Shown here: positions 11,624-20,827 of the stretch, piece by piece
Position numbering within the stretch: the first letter of the stretch is position 1
Layout: each line of letters starts with the position of its first letter
NCBI RefSeq assembly: GCF_003086295.3
Contig: NC_092051.1
Coordinates: 13,074,810 to 13,138,809 of the forward strand
DNA length: 64,000 nt
From: Arachis hypogaea
Lineage: Eukaryota > Streptophyta > Magnoliopsida > Fabales > Fabaceae
Reading direction: 5' to 3'
Notes under the pieces: generated by a model
The model's input: only the letters and a program-made list of their open reading frames with translations
What the model was told of the DNA's origin: nothing
Databases searched by the model: none
Position numbers and translations under genes: made by a program

Positions 11624-11631
11624 TATAAATA
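11624..11631 (+). promoter_or_regulatory. Candidate TATA box for the antisense gene
   Basis: TATAAATA about 300 bp upstream of the antisense ATG and outside the LTR. Downstream, AAAG|GTTAGC (about 11752) and TTTGTAG|GTTTC (about 11893) look like donor and acceptor of a leader intron. Confidence 0.45.
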
Positions 11632-11924
11632 CTTTTCCTCTCTTTCGTTGTTTCGTTTCTGCGATCTTTCAAATTTCCCTTGCACTCGTTCGTGCTGCTT
11701 TCTTGTGTTTCGAAGGCTTTTACTTCCTCCAGTCTTGGTTTCAGACTTAAAGGTTAGCTTTTTTTTTTTTTTTCCTTTCTGTGACATGCTTTCTATTTGC
11801 GTGCCTTTATTTTGTAGGTAGGTTGGTTTGTAGGCTTTAGTTCCGTACCCCTTCCCTTAGAGACCGTGTGTTGATTTTCCTTTTCTTTTGTAGGTTTCTT
11901 GTCACCCTTTTTAAGAAAAAGAAA

Positions 11925-13761
11925 ATGGCTTCCGTAGATGCTCTTTTCCAGTGGGTTGATGTTACGGTCCTAGGGGAGGAGCCCTCGGTTGATACTGAAT
12001 TTATTACCCACCTTCGTACTCACTATAGAATTTGCACTTCTGAAGAAGATGAGCCGAAGTACGAGTTGGTAGTCCCGGGTCCAGAAGACCGGGTTTGCTT
12101 CGGGAGGGCCGACGAGACGGCCCCTCATTTCTTTTTTATGTATGAGAGTATGGTCACTCGTTTGGGCGTTTTTCTCCCTTTTTCAGAGTTTGAAATGTCT
12201 GTGTTGCGTCATTGCCGGGTTGCCCCCACCCAGCTTCACCCCAACTCTTGGGGTTTTTTGAAAATTTACCAATTCATCAGCCAGGCCTTAGAGTTTCCGA
12301 CTTCTCTGAGGATTTTCTTTTACCTCTTCCACATGACCAAGCCCTTTAGTGGGCTAAATAATAAGCAACAGTGGGTGTCCTTCCGAGCCATACAAGGTCG
12401 GAGACTTTTTACCCTTTTTGACGAGTCCTTTCACGACTTCAAGAACTACTTTTTCAAAGTGCAAGCTGTAGAGGGTCACCACCCCTTTTTCCTGGACGAT
12501 CATTCTTCTCCTCGATTTCCTTTATATTGGCTGGAGGCCTCCCCTTGCGAGAAATATGGTCTGGATGACTTAAATGAGGTAGAAGCAGCCATTGTGGGGT
12601 TCCTCCGAGAAGTGTGGGGGAGGGCCCCATATTTGGATACTAAAAAATTTCTCCAGGGGTCGCCGACCTTTGTCCAGTCACAATTAGGTAGCTTTTTGCG
12701 TTTCTTGCTTATTTCCGACTTGCGATTTCTTTTACCGACTTGTTTGATTTTTAGCTACCAATTTGTTTTTTGCAGAGATGGCAAAGAAAAACGCTCAAGA
12801 GTCTTACCAGAGGGTTCAGGAGGCCAAGGCAAAGTCTCGAGCCAGATCTGGTGGTGTTAGGGCAGTTGTCTCTCCTCTTCCTCCTCGGAATGTTGGGACT
12901 CCCTCTCAACCTATTGTAATTTCTTCCTCTGCTCCCTCTCTGCCACCCCCTCCCGTCCGACCTACTCCCGAACCAGAGCCAAAGAAGCGCAAGATCCTAG
13001 AGTCTGGCGTTTCTGGTGAGGCAGACGCTCTTGCGTTCGTCCGGAAGAACATTTATCCTCATGCTCGCATGAGTATGGATGATGTTTCTGTTCGGCACTA
13101 CCTCACCACTGTGGTTGAGGAGAGTCTTAAGACGGCGGGGGTTTGTGGCAAACTCTTAGATATATTTGAGAAGACTCCTATCAGCTCTTTAGGGACGACC
13201 TCGAGGGTCGAGGAGCTGGAAGGTAGGCTTCGTATATATCAGGATCATGAGAGGGAGTTGGAGGGGGAGGTTACCAGGCTGAAGGAGGAGAGAGACAGCC
13301 TCCGGGAGAAGGGGAAGAAGTTGCAGGCCCAATGTAACATGGAGATGGATTTGAGGAAAGCAGCGCAAGCCAGCTACAACAGTTTATTTGCTGATCTTGT
13401 GTCTGTAAAAAATGACTTGCTAAATGCTCGGAAGGCCTATACCGAGTTGGAGGACTCTATTGCGGATGGTGCTGACGAGGCTTGGAGGATTTTTAAGGAA
13501 CAGGTCGGAGTTATTGCTCCTGACTTGGACCTTTCTCCTTTGGACCCTGATAAGATTGTTATTGGTGGGGCCATCGTGGATTCTCCTGTCCCCGTGGTGG
13601 AGTCTGAGTCTGATTTAAAGACTCGGGGGCAGAGGATCATAGAGTCCCCTCCTCGCTCTAAGGACGCTCCGAGTTCTTCTACCATTCCTCCGACTTCCTC
13701 TTCAACTCCTGTTCCTGGCGTACCCCCTGACTCTGCTGGTGGTGATCCTCTCAAAAAGTGA
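11925..13761 (+). CDS. Antisense ORF of the gypsy element (putative gypsy-type transposon protein family), two exons
   Basis: Exon 1 is 11925-12687 and exon 2 is 12776-13761. The intron (12688-12775) has GT at the donor and CAG at the acceptor and restores frame exactly, giving 582 residues. The first half resembles the plant 'putative gypsy type transposon' domain. The middle has a proline/serine-rich linker and a basic KKRK motif that could be a nuclear signal. Roughly residues 395-470 look like a coiled coil rich in Glu, Arg and Leu. The tail is Ser/Pro-rich. Tat-lineage elements are known to carry such an extra gene opposite to gag-pol; its function is not established. No frame breaks are visible, in contrast to pol. 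Confidence 0.8.
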
Positions 13762-14554
13762 TTTTGGCTATTGGGGCCCGGCCTGTGGGCCCCTCTTTTT
13801 TAAACTCTTTATTTATTTTTGGTAGTGTTTGAACAATTTTTTGGCCTTTTAAGGCCGTAAACAAAACACTTTATAATACCCTTTTTAATAAGGGTTTTGT
13901 AGGTTAAAAAGTAAGTACCCTTTTTGGATAAGGGTTTTGAATTACCTTATGCGCGCATGCTTTTTCTGTTCGTGGTTCTTTCGACTCTTTGATCTTTTCT
14001 AGAAAAAACCTTTCTTTGGGGCTTGTCTGCTTTTCTGAATTTCCTTGATTCTCAAGGCAGCCTTTTTCTTAGTTTTTCCTTATCTCTTTTTGTTATTCCT
14101 AGTACTCAATTTTGTTTTATTGAGTTTTTCGTGACTTAGGCTACTTTTGCGATTCATTTTAATTTTACTCGGTTTCGCATTCCGCCTTGTGAGTCAGACT
14201 GCTCCCGAGTTTATCATGATCGACTTCTATAGCCTCTTTACGCCGACTTGTACCTCGTCGTTTTATCCTGACGACCATCTAGGTCGGTTCATGGGATTTT
14301 CACGTTTTGTCGAGCTTAAATCGGCGCGTTTCGTAGAAAGAAAATAAAAAGGGAATTTGAAAGAGATATTTAAAATGAAAGAGATCTTTATTAATTGAGG
14401 AGGTACCTTATTGCTACTAAGGGCTTTTGATAATTTATTTCCCTTAGCCCCTACTGTGATGCCTCGTTAAAAACCCTTCTTCAGAAAAACCCTTTGATTC
14501 TGGGAAAAAATCATGAAGCTGGGAAAAGAGTACATCAGGGAGTAGAGTTCGCTT
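13762..14554. other. Spacer between the antisense gene and the end of integrase
   Basis: T-rich on the + strand, no gene supported. It lies between the converging 3' ends of the antisense ORF and pol and must contain both 3' UTR regions. Confidence 0.5.
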
Positions 14555-15601
14555 TTAACTGTAGTACCTTTTCATATTACAAGCATGCCATGACCTTGGT
14601 AACTCGGTGCCGCCTAAGTCGGTCACCTTATAATAGCCTTTTCCTAAGACCTCCTTGACTTTGTATGGTCCTTTCCAATTAGCAGCGAGCTTTCCCTCCC
14701 CAGATTTGTTGACTCCAATGTCATTTCTGATTAAGACTAAGTCATTTGGGGTGAAACTCCTTCGAATGACTTTTTTGTTGTACCTTGTAGTCATCCTTTG
14801 TTTTAATGCTGCTTCTCTTATCTGAGCTTCTTCTCGGACTTCAGGGAGCAAGTCGAGCTCTTCTTTGTGTCCCTGTATGTTCCTGATCTCGTCGTGGAAA
14901 ATCACTCTTGGGCTTTGCTCATTGACCTCTATTGGGATCATGGCTTCTACGCCATAGACTAGTCGGAAGGGTGTTTCTCCGGTGGTGGATTGGGGGGTTG
15001 TTCTGTAAGCCCATAGTACTTGTTGGAGCTCTTCAGCCCAAGCCCCTTTCGCATCTTGTAACCTTTTCTTCAGCCCTGCCAGTATGACTTTGTTGGCTGC
15101 CTCGGCTTGCCCATTGGCTTGTGGGTGTTCGACTGAAGTGAACTGGTGTTTGATGTTCATACTGGCTACTAGGCTTCTAAAGGTGGAGTCGGTGAACTGG
15201 GTCCCGTTGTCTGTGGTGATGGAATAAGGTATCCCATACCTTGTGATTATATTTTTGTAGAGGAACCTCCGACTTTTTTGTGCAGTGATGGTGGCCAGTG
15301 GTTCTGCTTCTATCCACTTTGTGAAATAATCTATTCCCACTATTAGGTATTTAACTTGTCCTGGCGCTTGGGGAAAAGGACCTAACAAGTCCATTCCCCA
15401 TTTTGCAAAGGGCCATGGAGAAGTGATACTAATGAGCTCTTCTGGGGGAGCCACGTGGAAATTTGCATGCATCTGACATGGCTGGCACTTTTTCACAAAT
15501 TCTGTGGCATCTTTCTGTAAGGTTGGCCAGTAGAATCCAGCTCGGATCACTTTCCTGGCCAATGACCTGGCTCCGAGGTGTGGCTTTTGAGGTCGGTACA
15601 C
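14555..15601 (-). pseudogene. Integrase segment of pol, out of frame with upstream RNase H
   Basis: About 348 residues. The zinc-binding region survives partly: [20 protein letters not shown] then CQPC supply one His and both Cys, and the first His is missing. The catalytic core has the DD-E residues in MDLLGPF, TTDNGTQF and the QANGQAEAANK block. The GKLAANWKGPYKV region near the C-terminus is typical of gypsy integrases. The start is not real, because the frame enters from an upstream deletion near 15600 that also shifts frame. The reading frame itself is otherwise intact. Confidence 0.85.
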
Positions 15602-16133
15602 ACTTTAACAATGGTGTTGATATCCCCCTTCTATAGAGAACATTTTTCACCAAGGTATAGTGTTGTGCTTCCCTTCGGATTTTCTGGGCTTCTTTTTCCT
15701 CCTTAGGGAGGATGTCGAATTTTAGGTGTTCGACTAAGGGGTTCATCCATCCGAGGTTTAATCCGACCACTTCAAAGACTTCTAGTGTGTCTTCCGTTTT
15801 TACCACTGAAGGTTCCTGGAGAGTCTCTTGAATCAAGCTTCTGTTATTTCCTCCTGGCTTGGTGCTTGCTAACTTGGATAGGGCGTCTGCTCTGCTGTTT
15901 AGATCCCGAGTTATGTGTTTCACCTCGGTTTCTGCAAAGCGCCCCAGGAACTCCGAGGCTTTCTCCAAGTACCTTTTCATAGTTGGGTCTTTTGCCTGAT
16001 ATTCCCCACTTATTTGGGAGGTCACCACTTGGGAGTCGCTGTATACCATCACCTTCGTAGCACCGACTTCTTCTGCCAGCTTCAATCCTGCGATCAAGGC
16101 TTCGTATTCTGCCTGATTATTTGAAGCTGGGAA
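15602..16133 (-). pseudogene. RNase H C-terminal half and connection to integrase, after an in-frame stop
   Basis: Directly after the TAA at 16134-16136 the same frame continues with [20 protein letters not shown], the second half of the RNase H fold, including the SDSQ catalytic region. Near 15600 the frame [10 protein letters not shown] changes to the integrase frame. The usual linker carrying the first zinc-ligand His is absent, so a small deletion with frameshift is inferred. Confidence 0.8.
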
Positions 16134-19100
16134 TTAAAACTTGAGGGAAACCTCTATCTGGGTTCCCCTTTCGTCTACCAGTATTATGCCTGCGCCGCTT
16201 CCTGTTTTATTGGAGGATCCATCCACGTAGAGTTCCCAGGTAGTTGGTTTGTCCTCTTGATCCCCTGCATATTCTGCAATGAAGTCGGCGAGGCACTGGG
16301 CTTTAATCGCCGTCCGAGTTTCGTACTTCAAGTCGAACTCGGAGAGCTCTATTGCCCATTGGACCATTCTTCCTGCAATATCCGTCTTTTGGAGGATTTG
16401 CTTCATGGGTTGGTTCGTGCGGACTCTTATTGTGTGAGCCTGAAAGTAAGGCCGCAGCCTTCGAGAGGCTATTACTAAGGAGTAGGCAAACTTTTCTAAT
16501 TTGTGATACCTTAGCTCAGGGCCCTGTAGAACTTTACTGATGAAATAGATTGGGTGTTGATTGACCTCGTCTTCTCTTATCAAGGCTGCTGAGACAGCCT
16601 TGTCTGCCACGGATAGGTATAGAACGAGGTCTTTTCCGGCTATAGGTCGGGTCAAGATAGGAGGTTGGCTCAAAAACTTTTTGAACTCCTGGAACGCCTC
16701 CTCGCATTCGGGAGTCCACTCAAACTGGTGCCCCTTTTTCAGTAGGGAGAACAGTGGAAGGGATCTTAATGCTGATCCTGCCAAAAATCTGGAGAGAGCT
16801 GCTAGTCGGCCATTCAGCTGTTGGACTTCTCTCAAACAAGTCGGGCTTTTCATCTCTAGGATAGCTCTACACTTGTCGGGATTGGCTTCGATCCCTCTTT
16901 GTGTTAGCATGAATCCTAGAAATTTTCCTGCCTCCACTGCGAAGGCGCACTTTGCAGGATTTAGTCTCATCCCGTGCAACCTTATGGTATCAAAGACTTG
17001 TGAGAGGTCGGATAGGAGGTCGACCTTCTCCTTGGTCTTTACTAACATATCGTCGACATATGCTTCCATTAAGCTCCCTAAGTGGGGGGCAAACACCTTA
17101 TTCATCAGCCTCTGATATGTGGCCCCTGCATTTTTCAATCCAAATGGCATGACCACGTAGCAATAGTTGGCTCTGGGCGTGATGAATGATGTTTTTTCCT
17201 GGTCTGGTTCATACATCGGGATTTGGTTATACCCTGAGTAGGCGTTCATGAATGACAGGTATTGATACCCCGAGCTAGAGTCCACTAGGGCGTCAATGCT
17301 TGGTAGTGGATAAGGGTCCTTGGGACATGCCTTATTTAAGTCGGTGTAGTCGACGCACATTCTCCATTTACCATTTTGTTTTTTGACTAGCACTACATTG
17401 GCTAGCCATGTTGGGTATTTGACTTCTCTGATGAAGCCGGCTTCTAGGAGTGCCTGCACTTGCTCTTCTACTACTAGGGCTCGCTCTGGGCCGAGCTTGC
17501 GTCTTCTTTGTTGCACAGGTCGGGACCCTGAGTAGACCGAGAGCTTGTGAGACATGAGCTCGGGATCTATCCCAGGCATGTCGGAGGCCTTCCAGGCGAA
17601 GAGATCTGAGTTATCTCTTAGGAGCTTAATCAACCCTTGTCTCAGGGTTTCCCCTAGGTTGGCTCCTATGTGAGTGTTTTTTCCTTCCTCTTCGCCGACC
17701 TGAATCTCCTCAGTTTTTCCCCCGAGCTGTGGTCGCAGTTCTTCTTTAACCCTTGCTCCCCCGAGTTCTATTGTGTGAACTTCTTTGCCTTTTCCTCTCA
17801 GGTTTAGGCTTTCATTGTAGCACTTTCTTGCCAACTTCTGATCTCCCCTCACCGTTGCTATCCCCGACGAGGTCGGGAACTTCATGCAGAGGTGGGGTGT
17901 CGATACCACCGCTCCGAGTCGGTTAAGGGTAGCCCTGCCGATTAAAGCATTATAGGCCGATCCCACGTCGATGACTATGAAGTCTATACTCAGAGTCTTT
18001 GATTTTTCCCCCTTTCCAAAGGTGGTGTGGAGGGGCAAAAATCCTAGTGGCTTTATCGGCGTGTCCCCTAATCCGTACAAGGTGTCGGGGTAAGCTCTTA
18101 ACTCTTTCTCATCTAAACCTAGTTTGTCGAAAGCGGGCTTGAAGAGGATGTCTGCTGAGCTTCCTTGGTCTACTAGTGTTCTGTGTAGATGAGCATTTGC
18201 CAGGATCATGGTGATTACCACTGGGTCGTCGTGCCCAGGGATTATTCCTCGCCCATCTTCCTTTGTGAATGAAATGGTTGGGAGGTCGGAGGACCCCTCT
18301 TCAACCTGGTAAACTCTCTTGAGATGTCTTTTACGAGAGGATTTTGTGAGCCCCCCTCCCGCAAACCCTCCTGAGATCATATGGATATGTCTCTCCGGAG
18401 TTTGTGGTGGTGGGTCTCTTCTATCCGTATCTTCTCGCTTTCTTTTTACATGGCCGTCCGACCTTTCTATGAGATATCTGTCAAGCCGACCTTCTCTGGC
18501 CAGCTTTTCTATCACATTTTTAAGGTCGTAACAGTCGTTTGTAGAGTGCCCATATATCTTATGGTACTCACAGTAATCCCCGCGGCTCCCCCCTTTTTTA
18601 TTTTTGATGGGTCTGGGGGGAGGTAGCCTTTCAGTATTGCAAATTTCTCTGTATACGTCCACTACGGGAACTTTCAATGGAGTATAAGAGTGATATTTCC
18701 TTGGCCTATCGAGGCCGAGCTCTTCCTTCTTCTTCGCTTCCCTCTCCCTTTCTTTCGTTGGGGGAGGGTGTCCGAGTCGCAAACTCGGGTCTCTTAGCCT
18801 AGCGTTTTCTTCCATATTGATGTATTTTTCAGCTCTTTCCTGTACATCATTTAAAGAGGCGGGGTGTCTTTTTGATATGGACTGTGAGAAGGGACCTTCT
18901 CTAAGACCATTGACTAGCCCCATGATGACTGCTTCGGTGGGCAGGTCTTGAATCTCCAAACATGCTTTGTTGAACCTTTCCATGTAGGCCCGTAAGGACT
19001 CCCCGGCCTCCTGTTTTATTCCCAGGAGACTTGGTGCATGTTTTACTTTGTCCTTCTGGATGGAGAACCTCATCAAGAATTTTCTTGAGAGGTCTTCAAA

Positions 19101-19721
19101 GCTGGTAATTGACCTCGGAGGGAGACTGTCGAACCACTTCATCGCTGCTTTTGACAAGGTTGTCGGGAAAGCTTTGCATCGCGTAGCGTCAGAAGCGTCG
19201 GTCAGATACATCCGACTTTTAAAGTTGCTCAGATGATGCTTTGGATCGGTGGTTCCATCGTAGAGGTCCATATCGGGGCTTCTAAAGTTTCTCGGAACTT
19301 TTGCCCTCATTATGTCCTCGCTAAACGGATCTTTCTCTCCTAAGGGAGAATCTTCTCTATCGTCGTGGGAATTCCGACCTTTGAGGGAGGATTCTAACTT
19401 TAAGAGTTTTCTTTCTAACTCTTTTCGTCGCTCCATCTCCTCTTTTAGGTTCCTTTCAGCTTCCCTTTGTCGTTCCCGCTCCTGTTCTAGCTGTTCGAGG
19501 CGGCTATGGATTAATCCCATAAGTTCACTAGCGTGGGAGGGTCCTTCTTTTTCTGACTCGCGCCCCTCCGAGGAGTTCACCTTCGGATTTTTGATTCCGG
19601 AGGTGCCTTCCCTATGTTGGTCATTGACTTCCTGATGGAGGGTCTGATCTGCCTCAGTGTTCAAATTCTCTTGTTCGGAATCTGTCTCCACATGACCCTC
19701 TTCAGGGGATCTTTCCGCCAT
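16134..19721 (-). CDS. Gag-protease-reverse transcriptase-RNase H (5' part of gag-pol) of the gypsy element
   Basis: The start ATG at 19721-19719 lies about 20 nt after the primer-binding site. The 1195-residue product begins with an acidic, coiled-coil N-terminus. A gag core follows (VPRNFRSPDMDLYDGTTDPK, FNKACLEIQDLPTEAVIMGL) and a CEYHKIYGHSTNDC zinc-finger-like motif. The protease has LVDQGSSADILF in place of the common DTGA form. The RT carries VLVKKQNGKWRMCVDYTDLN and the YVDD box (AYVDDMLVKT). The RNase H start has the ELYVDGSSNKTGSGAG block. It ends at a TAA inside RNase H. In the related remnant at 53190-53200 the same place reads Glu, so the TAA looks like a point nonsense change. 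Confidence 0.9.
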   Translation of the reverse strand: MAERSPEEGHVETDSEQENLNTEADQTLHQEVNDQHREGTSGIKNPKVNSSEGRESEKEGPSHASELMGLIHSRLEQLEQERERQREAERNLKEEMERRKELERKLLKLESSLKGRNSHDDREDSPLGEKDPFSEDIMRAKVPRNFRSPDMDLYDGTTDPKHHLSNFKSRMYLTDASDATRCKAFPTTLSKAAMKWFDSLPPRSITSFEDLSRKFLMRFSIQKDKVKHAPSLLGIKQEAGESLRAYMERFNKACLEIQDLPTEAVIMGLVNGLREGPFSQSISKRHPASLNDVQERAEKYINMEENARLRDPSLRLGHPPPTKEREREAKKKEELGLDRPRKYHSYTPLKVPVVDVYREICNTERLPPPRPIKNKKGGSRGDYCEYHKIYGHSTNDCYDLKNVIEKLAREGRLDRYLIERSDGHVKRKREDTDRRDPPPQTPERHIHMISGGFAGGGLTKSSRKRHLKRVYQVEEGSSDLPTISFTKEDGRGIIPGHDDPVVITMILANAHLHRTLVDQGSSADILFKPAFDKLGLDEKELRAYPDTLYGLGDTPIKPLGFLPLHTTFGKGEKSKTLSIDFIVIDVGSAYNALIGRATLNRLGAVVSTPHLCMKFPTSSGIATVRGDQKLARKCYNESLNLRGKGKEVHTIELGGARVKEELRPQLGGKTEEIQVGEEEGKNTHIGANLGETLRQGLIKLLRDNSDLFAWKASDMPGIDPELMSHKLSVYSGSRPVQQRRRKLGPERALVVEEQVQALLEAGFIREVKYPTWLANVVLVKKQNGKWRMCVDYTDLNKACPKDPYPLPSIDALVDSSSGYQYLSFMNAYSGYNQIPMYEPDQEKTSFITPRANYCYVVMPFGLKNAGATYQRLMNKVFAPHLGSLMEAYVDDMLVKTKEKVDLLSDLSQVFDTIRLHGMRLNPAKCAFAVEAGKFLGFMLTQRGIEANPDKCRAILEMKSPTCLREVQQLNGRLAALSRFLAGSALRSLPLFSLLKKGHQFEWTPECEEAFQEFKKFLSQPPILTRPIAGKDLVLYLSVADKAVSAALIREDEVNQHPIYFISKVLQGPELRYHKLEKFAYSLVIASRRLRPYFQAHTIRVRTNQPMKQILQKTDIAGRMVQWAIELSEFDLKYETRTAIKAQCLADFIAEYAGDQEDKPTTWELYVDGSSNKTGSGAGIILVDERGTQIEVSLKF

Positions 19722-19740
19722 CACTGGTTGATCTCACGGG

Positions 19741-19758
19741 TCCCCGGCAACGGCGCCA
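19741..19758 (-). other. Primer-binding site for tRNA-Asp(GTC)
   Basis: On the + strand the 18 nt TCCCCGGCAACGGCGCCA equal the 3' end of plant tRNA-Asp including CCA. On the - (sense) strand the complement lies one base after the 5' LTR. Confidence 0.88.
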
Positions 19759-19759
19759 A

Positions 19760-20291
19760 TGTTACGGTGGGTAACCAGAGATTAGTGGGCCGGATGGCGT
19801 TGGTTGGCCCAAATGTGTGAGGGAGGTGACTATCGAGTGAACCTGAAACTCGGTGTTCCTCCGTCCGACTTGTACGTGTGAAAGAATGGGGGGTGGTACC
19901 TGCAAGGACACTCCGATGCCTAAGTTAGCAAGAGTGTGAGCAAGTTTAGAATGTATTGGACTTAGTGATACCTGAGGGAAGTCAGGGTATTTATAGTGGT
20001 GAACCAATAACCACCGCTGAAGTAGTGCCGCCTTTTTAGGCGGATAACCGTTCCCATATCTTGGGGAGGTTAAGATATGGCTCTATGAAGTGGTTAGAGA
20101 GTTTCTAGGGGCAGTTACTCATTCGAATGAGTGTTATCTGCCAGCTAACCCTCGTATCCGACTTCTTTGGAGCAGGTCGTGTTTAGTACCGACTTCTGGG
20201 ACGAAGGCTGGTACTGGAGGAGGGCCAACCCTTTGGGTTGGGCTTCTTTGCTTAGATCTTGGGCCCTATTTATTGGGCCAGGGTATGAACA
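19760..20291 (-). repeat. 5' LTR (element sense)
   Basis: 532-bp partner of 10839-11370. The two 81-residue chance ORFs inside the LTRs are identical, which supports near-complete identity. Confidence 0.92.
19988..19995 (-). promoter_or_regulatory. TATA box of the LTR promoter
   Basis: TATAAATA on the - strand in the middle of the 5' LTR, in the expected place to start genomic RNA. The same sequence is in the 3' LTR at 11067-11074. Confidence 0.55.
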
Positions 20292-20296
20292 GTTCC

Positions 20297-20827
20297 ATTA
20301 TAAGTTTGTCTTCACACTAATTTTTGAAATTAAAAAAAAATTTGATAATTTAGTTTCTAAAATTGCAAATGAGCAATCCAAAATACGAGCTTGCAAGTCT
20401 CAAATATGAAACTGCGATAACCTAAAGGCGATAAGTGATAACGCTACACTGCATTGCCAACTATATGAAAAGATAGTAATCATGAAATCAAATATCATAG
20501 CAACCTCTACAATTTTCCTTTTAGCTAGTAAAATTATTGCCAAACTGACTGGCTTATATATCTACCATTGCTACTCCAAAATCCAGAATAAAAAAACAGA
20601 ACTGGACATGTTGTATACATTTCCAATTAACTGGATATGAATACCACAAATCCTCTTATGTACCAATTTAAAATTATGTGCAACAGGGAAAATTAACAAT
20701 TCCCAGTTGGGCTCTCCACCAAAAGCTCAACAAATATTTGATCTAATCTAGAGCCTATACCAAAGATGAAAACATTGATGGTGTCGCGCGACTGGCACAA
20801 GGCAGTGACAGAGGATCATCAACAACT
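20297..20827. other. 3' flank of the INO80B-like gene
   Basis: AT-rich sequence between the retrotransposon and the stop codon of the next gene. It should contain that gene's 3' UTR and polyadenylation site. No other feature is visible. Confidence 0.5.

Larger units (their letters stand above)
10839..20291 (-). mobile_element. Complete Ty3/gypsy (Tat-type) LTR retrotransposon, 9453 bp, with antisense ORF
   Basis: Two 532-bp LTRs start TG and end CA and appear identical by eye. The element is flanked by the 5-bp duplication GTTCC (10834-10838 and 20292-20296). Sense is the - strand. Order in that sense: 5' LTR, tRNA-Asp primer site, gag-protease-RT-RNase H-integrase, an extra gene on the opposite strand, 3' LTR. 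The gag/protease/RT sequence style and the antisense gene near the 3' LTR fit the Tat lineage (Retand/Ogre relatives). It is inserted about 535 bp beyond the stop of the INO80B-like gene. Confidence 0.93.

Noticed and set aside
16134..16136. Programmed stop-codon readthrough in pol
   Set aside because: The related remnant has Glu at this site and the stop lies inside RNase H, so a simple nonsense mutation is more likely.
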